Source of the DNA: Cupriavidus sp. WKF15
Lineage (GTDB): Bacteria; Pseudomonadota; Gammaproteobacteria; Burkholderiales; Burkholderiaceae
Assembly (NCBI RefSeq): GCF_029278605.1
Contig: NZ_CP119574.1
Location: 310,001-374,000 of the forward strand
Direction of reading: 5' to 3'
DNA length: 64,000 nt
Position numbers and translations under genes: made by a program. Below the pieces are notes generated by a model. That model worked only from the letters and a program-made list of their open reading frames with translations. It ran no database searches and was not told the DNA's origin. Each line of letters opens with the position of its first letter. The first letter of the stretch is position 1. This document shows, piece by piece, positions 1 through 9,037 of the stretch.

Positions 1-1
1 C

Positions 2-586
2 TACCTGTGCATCATCGCGCCGATCTATGCCTTGAGCTTCTGGCTGCCGACTATCATCAAGTCCGCTGGTGTCACCAGCACACAGCTCCTCGGTTGGTAT
101 GCAGCCATTCCTTATGTGGCGGCGGCGTTTGCCATCTTCTTCGGCGGCCGTAGCTCCGACAGGCTTCAGGAGCGCCGGATTCACATCGCTGTGCCGGCTG
201 CCATAAGCTGTCTTTGCTTCATTGGCTGGTACCTCGCCGACGGCAGTCTCGCAGTGACACTGGTATGCGTTACCTTCGCTACCGGCCTGATGTGGATGGC
301 CAACATCGTCTTCTGGGCCATTCCTTCCGCGTACATCAAGGGCAACGCACGAGCGGGAGCCATTGCTCTGATCAATACGATTGGACTGTCTGGCGGCTTC
401 TTCGGCCCAAGCATCATCGGTTGGTCGAAATCCCTGACCGGCAGCATCTACCCCGGGTTCCTGCTGATGGCAGCGTTGTTGCTGATGTGTGCATTCATCA
501 TCATGTTCCTTCGCCTGAAGCCAAGCGGCGATGCCGCGCTTCGCCACGAGTCGCCCTTGCCGGCCAGCGTGCGTCAAGCGAAGTAG
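2..586 (+). CDS. MFS transporter, C-terminal part (cut by window start)
   Basis: The reading frame is open from the first bases of the window and ends at 586, so only the C-terminal half is seen. It contains about five or six hydrophobic segments, with a charged loop (GGRSSDRLQERR) typical of the central or late cytoplasmic loop of major facilitator permeases. The style (SFWLPTIIKSAG, then WAIPSAYIKG) resembles the anion:cation symporter family that imports phthalate, hydroxyphenylacetate or sugar acids. The protein would act in the inner membrane. An amidase starts 164 bp downstream on the same strand and may use the imported compound; this is inference. The substrate is unknown. Confidence 0.8.
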   Translation, partial: YLCIIAPIYALSFWLPTIIKSAGVTSTQLLGWYAAIPYVAAAFAIFFGGRSSDRLQERRIHIAVPAAISCLCFIGWYLADGSLAVTLVCVTFATGLMWMANIVFWAIPSAYIKGNARAGAIALINTIGLSGGFFGPSIIGWSKSLTGSIYPGFLLMAALLLMCAFIIMFLRLKPSGDAALRHESPLPASVRQAK

Positions 587-750
587 AGGCTCCGGCCACG
601 TAATCACACCTGTCGGTAGGTACTCGCCTATGAGACAGCCGGGGGCGATGCCGGACAAATGTCCGTCGTTGCCTGCGGCCAGAACAGACAGGTGCGCAAC
701 GCTGCCGATGCGCGCGCTGTCCCGATGTCTCCCTGAAAGAGAACGTCCAC

Positions 751-2271
751 ATGAAACTCGCCGAATATACCGCCCTTGACGGCATGGGGCTGCATCACCT
801 CATCGCTACGCGGGAAGTGACTGCAATGGAAGTGGCGCAAGCCGCATTGTCTGCCATCGAGGCGGCTAATCCCCAGGTAAACGCTGTGCTCGATTACTGG
901 CCCGACGAGGCTGAGATACAGTCCGCCAGCATCATGCGCGCCGATCCGAGACCGCTCGGCGGCGTGCCGTTTCTCCTCAAGGATCTCGGCGTCAGTATGC
1001 AGGGACGCAGGAGCGAAATGTGCAGTCGTCTGGCGATGGGAACCATCGCAAAGGAAGACTCGTACGTGATGACGAGCTTCCGTCACGCAGGCCTGATTAC
1101 GCTCGGGCGCACAACCATGCCGGAACTGGCGGTCAGCACGACGACCGAACCCGCGCTGTACGGCCCTACGAGGAACCCCTGGAGTCTGCAACATGGCGCG
1201 GGCGGATCGAGCGGGGGAGCAGCTGCGGCGGTGGCCGCCGGTATGGTTCCCATTGCGCATGCGACGGACGGAGGCGGATCGATACGGGTGCCGGCCTCCT
1301 GCAACGGGCTCTTCGGTCTGAAACCGACCAGGGGCCGCGTGTCGAACGGTCCCTACGTGGACGAAGTGTGGAATGGTCTGGGCGTGCATTTTGCCGTGAG
1401 CCGGACTGTGCGAGACAGTGCTGCGCTGCTTGATGCGATCCACGGCGGCGGCGTGGGCGATCCCTACTACATTGCCCCACCCAAAGCCAGCTATCTATCC
1501 GAGATCCGGCAACAGCCGGGAAATCTGAAGATCGGGTTCATGGTGAATCCATTAAATGCCGCACGTACTGACACGCGGGTCGCTGACGCTTTGAGTAAGG
1601 TGGCAAGGACACTTGAGACCCTGGGTCATCATGTCCATGAGGTAGCGCCAGATTTGGGAGTGAGCTGGGATGCCTTTGTGCAATGCAATGCGCAAATCTG
1701 GGCTGCCAACGCGGCGCTCCGGATCAACGGCATTGCCGCAGCCACCGGACGAACGGTGGATGAAAAACAACTTGAACCCGCAACGCTCGCGCTCTATCGA
1801 TACGGCATTGAGATTGGCGCCGTAGAGCTCCTGTCGGCATTGCAAGTCAGAAATACGGTCACACGGGCGCTGGGTAGGTTCTTCGGCGACTACGACGTTC
1901 TGCTGACACCGACGCTACCCGGACTTCCACCTCAAATTGGCGAATACAACCGGGTAGAAACGTCCGTGGATGGGCTTGGCTGGATCGCACACGTTTTTGA
2001 CCAGTCACCATTTACTGCGTTATCGAACGTAACCGGAACGCCAGCGATGTCAGTGCCGCTTTCCATCGACCTGCAAGCGGGTCTGCCAATCGGGTCGCAT
2101 TTTATGTCTGGCTTCGGGCGGGAGGACACGCTATTCCGACTCGCCGCGCAATTGGAAGCAGCATGTCCCTGGCGCGAATTGCGACCACCGGTATGGGCAG
2201 GGTCGATCGTCAACGAGATGTCGACACAGCAACATCCCTTTCCAGGGTCGAAGCTAGGGGGTTCTCCTTAA
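751..2271 (+). CDS. Amidase signature family hydrolase
   Basis: The 506-residue protein is a full-length amidase-signature enzyme, hydrolysing a carboxamide to acid and ammonia in the cytoplasm. The Ser-cisSer-Lys triad is visible: Lys77 in GVPFLLKDLG, the cis-Ser around residues 153-154 in the Gly/Ser-rich GGSSGG stretch, and the nucleophile Ser177 in DGGGSIRVP. The GLFGLKPTRGRV stretch that follows is also characteristic. The ATG at 751 gives a complete N-terminus, with only a weak purine-rich ribosome site before it. It lies downstream of a permease tail, which suggests an uptake-plus-hydrolysis pair. The family includes aryl, indoleacetamide and Glu-tRNA amidases; no GatB or GatC partner is present, so a catabolic amidase is more likely. 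The substrate cannot be assigned. Confidence 0.9.
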   Translation: MKLAEYTALDGMGLHHLIATREVTAMEVAQAALSAIEAANPQVNAVLDYWPDEAEIQSASIMRADPRPLGGVPFLLKDLGVSMQGRRSEMCSRLAMGTIAKEDSYVMTSFRHAGLITLGRTTMPELAVSTTTEPALYGPTRNPWSLQHGAGGSSGGAAAAVAAGMVPIAHATDGGGSIRVPASCNGLFGLKPTRGRVSNGPYVDEVWNGLGVHFAVSRTVRDSAALLDAIHGGGVGDPYYIAPPKASYLSEIRQQPGNLKIGFMVNPLNAARTDTRVADALSKVARTLETLGHHVHEVAPDLGVSWDAFVQCNAQIWAANAALRINGIAAATGRTVDEKQLEPATLALYRYGIEIGAVELLSALQVRNTVTRALGRFFGDYDVLLTPTLPGLPPQIGEYNRVETSVDGLGWIAHVFDQSPFTALSNVTGTPAMSVPLSIDLQAGLPIGSHFMSGFGREDTLFRLAAQLEAACPWRELRPPVWAGSIVNEMSTQQHPFPGSKLGGSP

Positions 2272-2467
2272 AGAACGATGCGTGGCTTCGCAATCCGTAA
2301 GGATCTTCCTCGCATTGGGCGCGGAGGCAGCTTAGGCGTGAGTGTCATCAGAAGCATAGAGATGGCGCTCGCGAAATGCCACCGCAGCCGAAGCCCTCAA
2401 GGCACAAAGAGACATCGCTCGTAGCAAGCAACCCTTCCATGCATCCTGCGAATTTAGGTTGGGCCAA
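2272..2467. other. Intergenic gap between amidase and IS element
   Basis: No open frame, clear hairpin or promoter stands out here. The stretch ends at the CTAA that is duplicated on the far side of the IS5-family element. Confidence 0.4.
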
Positions 2468-2471
2468 CTAA

Positions 2472-3664
2472 GGCAATGCTGATTAAGTCCTCCGCTTCAT
2501 GAGGAAGAGCGTTATGTGAGGGGATCAAGAACGCAAAGAGAAGAACATGAAGCAGATGACGTTGGCAGCGGGTGCAGATCAAGGGGCGGGATTCGAGCAA
2601 TACCGTAAGCCAACGCGACGTGAGGCATTTCTGGCGACGATGGAAACGATCGTGCCGTGGGGGGCGTTGTGCGCGGTGATCGAGCCGTACTATCCGAAGG
2701 CCGGCAACGGCCGGCCACCCATTGGCCTGGAGCGGATGCTGCGCATCCACTTTTTGCAGCACTGGTTCAACCTGGCGGATCTGGCTTGCGAAGAGGCGCT
2801 GTATGACAGCGCCAGCCTGCGCCGCTTTGTAGGTATTGACCTGGGTCGTGAGCCGGTGCCGGACGCCACCACGCTGCTGAAGCTTCGCCGCCTGCTGGAG
2901 AAGCACCAGCTTGCCGAGCGGCTGTTTGCTGAGGTAGGCCGGGTCCTGCAGGCCAGTGGCGTGAAGCTGAAGACCGGCACCATCGTGGATGCCACGATCA
3001 TCGGTGCCCCCAGTTCGACGAAGAACGAGGAGAAGGCTCGCGACCCCGAGATGCACCAGACGCGGAAAGGACAGCAGTGGTACTTTGGCATGAAACTGCA
3101 CATTGGCGTGGACAGCCAGAGTGGGTTGGCCCATTCGGCAGTCGTGACGCCGGCCAATGTCCACGACAAGCATGCGCTGCCCCAGTTACTGCATGGGCAG
3201 GAACAGCGCGTTTAAGATAGTGCCTACGCCAGTCAGCAGGAGCTGATCGCATCGAAAGCTCCTCACGCCAAGGACTTCACCAATCAGCGTACCCGCAAGA
3301 ACGGCCAGATTGACGAGGTGCAACGCGGGAAGAACCGAAACAAATCGAAGATCCGTGCCCGGGTCGAACATGTCTTTGCCGTGGTCAAGCGCCTGTGGGG
3401 CTTCACCAAAGTCCGCTACCGCGGCCTGAAAAAGAATGCCGGCCGGGCCTTCACAGCCCTAGCGCTGGCCAATCTTTACCTGAGCCCAGGACATCTGATG
3501 GGAGCAGTCCGCCCATAATGGGCGCGTGCGGGGCGAGCGCCTCGCCGACACACCCCGTTGGGGGCGCAGCATGCCAAAATCTCGTCATCACGGCCATTTT
3601 TCAAAGCGAATAGGCTCCACGTCGAACCGCTCCACAAAAATTCGGCAGCTTATTCAGCGTAGCC
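2472..3664 (+). mobile_element. IS5-family insertion sequence with CTAA target duplication
   Basis: The ends are defined by imperfect terminal inverted repeats: GGCAATGCTGATTAAG at 2472-2487 and CTTATTCAGCGTAGCC at 3649-3664 (13 of 16 positions match when one is reverse-complemented). CTAA sits directly outside both ends (2468-2471 and 3665-3668), which fits the YTAR target duplication of the IS5 family. The 1193-bp length is normal for the family. The single transposase gene inside is broken by one stop codon, so the element is probably immobile unless helped in trans. Confidence 0.85.
2547..3518 (+). pseudogene. IS5-family transposase split by an in-frame stop
   Basis: The DDE transposase reads from ATG 2547 to 3212, meets TAA at 3213-3215, and continues in the same frame (DSAYASQQELIASK) to the natural stop at 3518. 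No bases are lost or gained, so a point nonsense change is the simplest explanation. Motifs include TGTIVDATIIGAPSSTKN (first Asp region), KLHIGVDSQSGL (second) and the C-terminal RARVEHVFAVVKR block with the catalytic Glu. The stop falls in the segment where homologues have Y-G-D-A/S-Y, between the second Asp and the Glu. Intact length would be about 323 residues, like the transposase at 36580-37542. Confidence 0.85.
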
Positions 3665-3728
3665 CTAAAGCAGATTCCTCAACGAAGCAGTCCACGCGCC
3701 CACCTGAAACAGACGGGCGCACAATACA

Positions 3729-4190
3729 TCAATGCTCGTGCGGCTTCGAGATTCTTAGATCCGGGACCGTGACGGCTACCACCTCCGTAGCCAGGATCTT
3801 GTGGCTCGGGTCAGCCAACTCGAGCCGAAGCTTGTGCGGCCCCGGCGTGAGCCCGACGACGATGATCGGGTCTTCACTAGTATGGGCCCAGGTACCACGA
3901 ACGTCGTCTACTGTTACGTGCAGATGCCCGATGCGTGGCGAGATATCGACTGCTTGTTTGCCAAATACGGGCATGACGCGGAAATTCTCGGTCCGGAACT
4001 GGACAATGACTACGCCGCGCGCAAGCGGCTCGGCAAGTGCCGGGTACGCTATCAGCCTGGGGGCAGGCTCGCTGTTGAGCGGAAGAATGGCGGGTGGCCG
4101 CACGGCATCCTGTGCTGTTTGCGCGGATGCGCTTACGCAGAATGTCGCCGCAATGGCGACAGCCGCAAGGTACTTCAGGTTGTGGCGCAT
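3729..4190 (-). CDS. DUF6130-like exported protein
   Basis: The 153-residue protein starts at the ATG whose complement ends at 4190. It has a classic signal peptide (basic start RHNLK, hydrophobic AAVAIAATFCV, cleavage after ASA near residue 23), so it should be exported to the periplasm. The mature part contains the segment HLHVTVDDVRGTWAH followed by PGPHKLRLELADPSHK, the pattern of the small DUF6130 family, whose function is unknown. The sequence ends in a His-containing PHEH. It stands alone between an IS element and a broken Rrf2 gene on the other strand. Codon use looks native. Confidence 0.7.
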   Translation of the reverse strand: MRHNLKYLAAVAIAATFCVSASAQTAQDAVRPPAILPLNSEPAPRLIAYPALAEPLARGVVIVQFRTENFRVMPVFGKQAVDISPRIGHLHVTVDDVRGTWAHTSEDPIIVVGLTPGPHKLRLELADPSHKILATEVVAVTVPDLRISKPHEH

Positions 4191-4396
4191 GACATGGTCC
4201 TTTTCGTAGATGGGCTGCCTCGATGCGCGGGCCAGGTAAAGCGATCGCGCGCAGTTTTGAGATAGTCACCAAATTTCATCACACGCCAGCTGCCCGTTGT
4301 GGTGACATTGTATGGGCAAGTATCGCTTGCCGTTCCTGATACATAGCAATACACCAATCGCCGGAATTGCTGCTGGTGGGCTCGTAGTTAAACTAG
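4191..4396. other. Intergenic region, divergent promoters possible
   Basis: The 206 bp separate the minus-strand DUF6130 gene from the truncated plus-strand Rrf2 fragment. The sequence GATACATAGCAATACA near 4334 resembles GATACATAGCGATACG near 28459, upstream of the hydrolase, and may be a shared regulatory word. No clear sigma-70 promoter was seen. Confidence 0.3.
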
Positions 4397-4833
4397 GGCG
4401 TTCCCACCGAGTTTCTGGCCAAGCTGTTCACCAAATTGGCTAAGGCGGAATTGGTAGTGGCCACTGAGGGCATCAAGGGTGGCTTCAGGCTGGCACGCCC
4501 GGCCGCACGCATTGCTGTGCACGACGTGGTGGTAGCGATCGACGGGGACAAGCCAATATTCGACTGCTGCGAGATTCGCGAGCGCTGCGCAATATTCGAG
4601 GATAGCCGCCGGTGTGGGCCACGCGAGGCGTATGCTCAATCCGTGGGGTCATGCAGATCGCGGAAAAAGCCATGCGCGCAGAACTCAAGCGGCACACGCT
4701 GGCCGAGCGCACCAACAACAAGGCTCCGACTGGCTACGGCGTGCAAATCGTTCAATGGTTGACCGATCGCCAGGCCAACAGACGCAGCGACAAGGCCGAA
4801 CCCGTGCAAGCGAGAGCGCGAAAACGCGCCTGA
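4397..4833 (+). pseudogene. Rrf2-family regulator, truncated and frameshifted
   Basis: The frame open from 4397 reads VPTEFLAKLFTKLAKAELV and then GGFRLARPAARIAVHDVVVA, which is the recognition-helix and wing region of Rrf2 winged-helix repressors. It continues with CCEIRERCAIF, where family members carry the cysteines that bind iron-sulfur clusters. The N-terminal helices are missing: a TAG lies just upstream at 4394-4396. Near 4605 the frame shifts; the rest (RGVCSIRGVMQIAEKAM) continues in another frame to the TGA at 4833. It faces the broken NADH dehydrogenase gene tail-to-tail, with a hairpin between. This regulator is almost certainly dead. Confidence 0.75.
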
Positions 4834-4885
4834 ACCGCATCATTGCGATGGGCCCAGCCGCTTCGATGTAACAACAGAATGCAAT

Positions 4886-4910
4886 GAGGGCGATCATCTG
4901 GATCGCCCTC
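4886..4910. terminator. Perfect hairpin between convergent genes
   Basis: GAGGGCGATC (4886-4895) pairs perfectly with GATCGCCCTC (4901-4910) around a five-base loop. There is no strong T-run on either side, but its place between the 3' ends of the Rrf2 fragment and the NADH dehydrogenase remnant suggests a bidirectional terminator. Confidence 0.6.
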
Positions 4911-5093
4911 GTTCATGCTTGCTTAAGCTGTCACGCCACCACGGCAAGGTGCGGATCGGCCGAAGCTAGCGCTTCGACACGATTTGCACTTGGCGGATAG
5001 ATCCGCTGGGTGTTGATCCGCGTCTTCAGCGCCTTGGCTTCCGCACCCACCAGCTTCACCTGGCGGTCCCAACCTTCTGTGTATACGGCCCCC

Positions 5094-5318
5094 GTTACTA
5101 TCTTCGTGTCCCGATGATCGGGGCTTTGGCCAGCCAGGCCCGGCATGATTCTCGCCCCCAGTCGCCCATGATCCGGGGGGTGTTGTCACCGGGCCTGGTG
5201 GGTGGCTGGTGATCGCTAATAGGGGCTCGGCTGGAACATCTGGAGGCCGTCCGTAACGTGGATGCCGAGACTTGCCACCGTTGTTGCAGGCCAAACCGCT
5301 CAATCTGCAAAACCTTCG
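5094..5318 (+). ncRNA. Candidate bridge RNA region of the IS110 element
   Basis: IS110-group elements such as IS621 encode a structured bridge RNA in the non-coding end upstream of the transposase; its loops pair with target and donor DNA. Here about 225 bp lie between the left end and the start codon. They are rich in self-complementary C/G runs (for example TCCCGATGATCGGGG near 5109-5123). No RNA fold was computed, so this call rests on family knowledge and position. Confidence 0.4.
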
Positions 5319-6524
5319 ATGCAAGACAACCAACAACATAGCTCCGTCGATGTATTCGTCGGCGTCGATGTCGGCAAAGGCCACCATCATGCCGTCGCTC
5401 TCGATCGGAACGGAAAGCGCCTGTACAACAAAGCGCTGCCCAACGATGAGGCCAAACTGCGCGCGCTCATCGCCGAACTCAAGGCACACGGCCAACTTCT
5501 GTTCATCGTCGATCAGCCCGCCACCATCGGCGCGCTGCCTGTGGCAGTCGCCCGTGATGAAGGTGTCCTGGTCGCCTATCTGCCGGGTCTGGCCATGCGC
5601 CGCATCGCCGATCTGCATGCAGGTGAAGCCAAGACTGACGCCCGCGATGCCGCCATCATTGCAGAAGCCGCCCGCTCAATGCCGCATACGCTGCGCTCGC
5701 TTAGACTGGCGGACGAGCAACTTGCCGAACTCACCATGCTGTGCGGCTTCGATGACGATCTCGCCGCGCAGATCACGCAGACTAGCAACCGCATTCGCGG
5801 ACTGCTCACCCAGATCCATCCCGCTCTGGAGCGGGTTCTGGGGCCGCGCCTCGATCATCCAGCCGTGCTTGACCTGCTTGAGCGATATCCGTCGCCCGCC
5901 GAACTTGCAGCCGCCAGCGAGAAGACGCTCGCTAACCGCCTCACCAAACTCGCACCCCGCATGGGCAAAAGCCTCGCGGCCGAAATCGTTCAGGCGCTCA
6001 GCGAGCAGGCGGTAATCGTACCTGGCACTCAGGCAGCAACGATCGTCATGCCGCGTCTGGCACAGCAGCTCGCTGCCTTACGCAAGCAACGCGACGAGGT
6101 TGCCAGCGAAGTTGAACGCCTGGTGCATGCGAACCCTCTTTGGCCAGTCCTGACCAGCATGCCGGGAGTCGGCGTCAGGACCGCCGCCAGACTCCTCACT
6201 GAAGTCGCCCACAAAGTCTTCGCTTCGGCCGCGCATCTTGCCGCCTACGCTGGCCTGGCGCCAGTAACTCGACGCTCCGGCTCATCCATCCGTGGCGAGC
6301 ACCCGTCCAGGCGGGGCAACAAGGTCCTTAAGAGAGCACTCTTCCTCTCTGCCTTTGCCGCCTTGCGGGACCCTGTCTCACGGGACTACTACGCCCGCAA
6401 GGTCCAACAGGGCAAGCGCCACAACCAAGCGCTCATTGCTCTTGCCAGACGTCGCTGCGACGTGCTGTTCGCCATGCTGCGTGACGGCACCTTCTATCAA
6501 CCGAAATCCGCCCCTAATGCTTGA
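5319..6524 (+). CDS. IS110-family transposase (DEDD recombinase)
   Basis: The 401-residue protein begins MQDNQQHSS at 5319; an in-frame upstream start at 5262 exists but would extend into the likely RNA-encoding end. The N-terminal RuvC-like DEDD domain shows FVGVDVGKGHHHAVALD with the first catalytic Asp and the KTDARDAAIIAEAAR block. The C-terminal Tnp20 domain shows SMPGVGVRTAARLLTEV and YAGLAPVTRRSGS, followed by GEHPSRRGNKVLKRALF, which carries the conserved Ser used for strand transfer. All family blocks are in order with no stop, so it is likely active. It inserts without making a target duplication. Confidence 0.92.
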   Translation: MQDNQQHSSVDVFVGVDVGKGHHHAVALDRNGKRLYNKALPNDEAKLRALIAELKAHGQLLFIVDQPATIGALPVAVARDEGVLVAYLPGLAMRRIADLHAGEAKTDARDAAIIAEAARSMPHTLRSLRLADEQLAELTMLCGFDDDLAAQITQTSNRIRGLLTQIHPALERVLGPRLDHPAVLDLLERYPSPAELAAASEKTLANRLTKLAPRMGKSLAAEIVQALSEQAVIVPGTQAATIVMPRLAQQLAALRKQRDEVASEVERLVHANPLWPVLTSMPGVGVRTAARLLTEVAHKVFASAAHLAAYAGLAPVTRRSGSSIRGEHPSRRGNKVLKRALFLSAFAALRDPVSRDYYARKVQQGKRHNQALIALARRRCDVLFAMLRDGTFYQPKSAPNA

Positions 6525-7596
6525 CGAACCACATAGGGGCACCCCCCCACGGCCCGAGATCCAGGCAAGTGACATACCTCTTCTGGCTGGAAGGAATCGG
6601 CGTCGCTCCTAGCAGGTCCGCCGCCGCGTTATGTCCTGCTGTCCGACCCAGTCTCATCGCGTGCTGGCAAGACATCAAAGTGCGGTTTCCCTCATCATCG
6701 GTGGCCGCACAGGCAACGTCACCGGTTGCATAGACGGTATCGACACCCTTGACCTTGAGGTTTCGATCGACATGAAGTCGACCAAAGTCGTCGCGTTCCG
6801 CCGGAATCTGCGATGTTAGGGCACTGGCTCGTGCACGCCCGGTCCAAATAACGGTATTAGTCTCAATGCGCTCGCCGTTCTCAAGCGTAACGCCGTTCGC
6901 ATCGACAGCTGCGACACCAGATCCGAGCTTCCATGTCACACCGAGTTCAGACAGAGCCTGCGTGATCACGGGGCGTGGACCGGCACCAAGATCGGGACCA
7001 ATATCGGTGTTGCGCTCGACCATGATGACGTTCACGGCGGCGTCTGCGCCGAGCACCTCGCGCAGACGGGCCGGCATTTCCGCAGCAGTTTCGATACCGG
7101 TGAAGCCGGCACCGGCTACCACTAACGTGTTGCGCGCCGTGCTTTCGGGGCGGTTGGCCAAGTTGGAGAGATGCGCGTCAAGCTCCGCAGCACTCGCGAC
7201 CTGGTCCACATCGAACGCATACGGATCGAGCCCCGGGATCTGCGGCCGGAACAGCCGGCTGCCAGCGGCGAGGACCAGGCGGTCATAGCCAAGCTTGCTG
7301 CGCGACGTATCGGCACCCACCCCCAAAAATTCCACTTCCTGGCTTGCCACATCAATATGCTCCACCACGCCTTAAATGAATTTGACGCCAACAGCCTTAA
7401 AGATCTCCTGCAGTGGCGCCTTCATACCGCCTGGATTTTTCTCGTAGAGCCGCGGGCGGAGGTGCAGTTCTGCCGCCGGCGCGATAAGCGCGATCTCCAC
7501 GTCAGTGCGCCCCACTTCATCCAGAAGGCGAGCCGAGGCCAAAGCGCTCCACATGCCGGCAAAGCCGGCACCGATAACAACAATACGTTTCGACAT

Positions 7597-7995
7597 GCTT
7601 TCATGCTCCTAACTCAATGTTTGGTTTCGCGTGACGCGCAAATCCTTAGCTGGCGTAGCGACCTGATCAGCTCAACGGTAACCCACGGCTGCACGCAAGG
7701 TGCGACATTGTTTGTGCCAATTCGTGCGCTTCCTGCCTGCGGCTTGCACTTTCACCTTAGATCGATTATCTTTACTACGACTTCATTGTTCGTAGTATGA
7801 ACAGCGATGAAGTAGATCTAGAGACGGCTCCGATTGGTCGGCGCCATAGGCACAGTTGTTATCGTGACGACTGGCGTTGCCAGAATGAGCGCGGCCAACA
7901 AGTGGCGCGCCAGATGGCAATGCTGCTAGCGAAGCTTCGGTCCCACGCCTAGGCTTGCCGGAGGGACTCATATGGCCTCACCAAGGAGATCCGTT
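7597..7995. other. Divergent control region between NADH dehydrogenase and cupin remnants
   Basis: This roughly 400-bp stretch separates two divergently oriented broken genes. It holds the inverted repeat at 7774-7796, listed separately, and no convincing coding frame. Confidence 0.5.
7774..7796. promoter_or_regulatory. Candidate operator, ACTACGA inverted repeat
   Basis: ACTACGA (7774-7780) and TCGTAGT (7790-7796) form a perfect 7-bp inverted repeat with a nine-base spacer. It lies between the divergent NADH dehydrogenase and cupin remnants, where a repressor such as the nearby Rrf2 protein could bind. The regulator is inferred, not shown. Confidence 0.4.
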
Positions 7996-8250
7996 ATGAA
8001 AACAAGCGCATTCCTTTGCTCTCACTGGCAGCGATCGGAATCGCCTCCGCAGGCATCGCCGTTGCGCACGGGCTCTCCAAGACGGTTAAGCCGAAAGGAA
8101 CGCATCTACAAAGCGGGTGAAGGCTTCTACGAGGAGCCTGGGTCCCGTCACCTGGTCAGTCGCAACGCGAGCCGGACGCAACCAGCCACGCTTCTGGCCA
8201 TTTTCGTCGTCAATTCCAACGATCAGGAACTGACTAGCAATGACAAGTAG
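7996..8250 (+). pseudogene. Exported cupin-like protein, frameshifted and internally deleted
   Basis: An AAGGAG ribosome site precedes ATG 7996. The first codons (MKTSAFL) are followed, one frame over, by a signal peptide (LSLAAIGIASAGIAVAHG). The original frame later carries KAGEGFYEEPGSRHLVS and LLAIFVVNSNDQELT, which are the metal-site and last-strand motifs of small single-domain cupins. So a one-base shift lies in the signal peptide, and the middle of the protein is missing because the two parts are too close. It sits nine bases before the AhpD-like gene and probably belonged to its operon. Confidence 0.7.
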
Positions 8251-8259
8251 GAGTTTGAA

Positions 8260-8715
8260 ATGAGACTGGATTACACGAAAGCATCCCCTGCTGGCGTAAA
8301 GGCCTTTGGCAGTGTCTATGGTTACATCATGCAGTCGGGACTCGACGATGTATTGGTCGAGTTGGTATATCTGCGCGTTAGCCAGATCAACGGATGCGCA
8401 TATTGCCTGGACATGCACACCCGTGATCTTGTCAAGAAGGGCGTCAAGCTCGAGAAGCTCGCACTGGTGCAAGCCTGGCATGAAGCCGGCACGCTGTTCA
8501 GTGACCGGGAGAAGGCCGCCCTTGCCTGGGCGGAGTCAGTGACTCGTGTTGCCGATACGCATGTTCCGGACGACGCGTTCGAAGCAGCCGCGGCAGTCTT
8601 CAGCGAAAAGGAACTGGCCGATCTGACAATGGCCATCAGCCTGATGAATGCGTTCAATCGCCTGGCAATCAGCTTCCGCCGCGCCCCAGAAGCTTCGCTC
8701 GCGCTCAAGGACTGA
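8260..8715 (+). CDS. Carboxymuconolactone decarboxylase/AhpD-like protein
   Basis: The 151-residue protein matches the AhpD-like branch of the carboxymuconolactone decarboxylase fold. The redox motif Cys46-Ala-Tyr-Cys49 is followed by His53 (NGCAYCLDMH), which together give peroxidase or thiol-disulfide activity in this family. The later SEKELADLTMAISLMNAFNR helix is also typical. It is intact, although its upstream neighbours (cupin, NADH dehydrogenase, Rrf2) are broken. Such genes often sit together in oxidative-stress clusters. A role in aromatic degradation is less likely because the CxxC is that of AhpD, not of the ring-lactone decarboxylase. Confidence 0.9.
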   Translation: MRLDYTKASPAGVKAFGSVYGYIMQSGLDDVLVELVYLRVSQINGCAYCLDMHTRDLVKKGVKLEKLALVQAWHEAGTLFSDREKAALAWAESVTRVADTHVPDDAFEAAAAVFSEKELADLTMAISLMNAFNRLAISFRRAPEASLALKD

Positions 8716-9037
8716 TTGGCAGCACTAGTCGCGGACAGCTTACCGACCAGGGCCGCGCGATGTTCTGAAGCGGCTCGAACTCTGCGACAAACTAAGGCAT
8801 TGCGCCCCATCCGTCGCTTCGATGGCTTTCATGCTCCGCACCGGCCTGTTAGAGCTGCCCGTTGAAAACGCTGGCATGGCGACGGACGCATCTCGGTCGC
8901 CGGCAGCGCCGACCAACTCGGGCCGCCTGCCTGCTTAGGCGCACATTTCGATAAGGGGGGTCGTCTGAATCGCTCGCTTCCTCCTGGCAAGGCCTCTACC
9001 GTTCGGAAGCCCCCGTCCAGGGGCTAATCCCGATGCA
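8716..9037. other. Gap between AhpD-like gene and inverted-duplication arm
   Basis: No supported gene is seen. The right part leads into the decayed 3' end of the glutathione reductase copy. Confidence 0.4.

Larger units (their letters stand above)
5094..6541 (+). mobile_element. IS110-family insertion element inside the NADH dehydrogenase gene
   Basis: The boundaries come from the interrupted host gene: host sequence is read up to the C-run at 5089-5093 and again from the C-run at 6542-6548. The exact junction is ambiguous by a few bases within the C-runs. The element is about 1.45 kb, has one DEDD transposase gene and a long non-coding left end (5094-5318). It has no obvious terminal inverted repeats, as expected for IS110. 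The intact transposase and clean insertion suggest a fairly recent arrival. Confidence 0.8.
4931..7596 (-). pseudogene. NAD(P)/FAD oxidoreductase (NDH-2 type), interrupted by IS110 and a stop codon
   Basis: The gene starts at 7596 (RIVVIGAGFAGMWSALA, FAD-binding GxGxxG) and is stopped by an in-frame TAA at 7372-7374. It continues in the same frame through a second nucleotide-binding motif (NTLVVAGAGFTGIETAA) to about 6549, where an IS110 element enters. The C-terminus resumes on the other side of the element at about 5093 (GAVYTEGWDRQVKLVG) and ends at 4931. Removing the element restores LGPWGAVYTEGWDR. The intact protein would be about 405 residues, a membrane-peripheral NADH:quinone oxidoreductase or related pyridine-nucleotide oxidoreductase. 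Both lesions make it non-functional. Confidence 0.85.
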
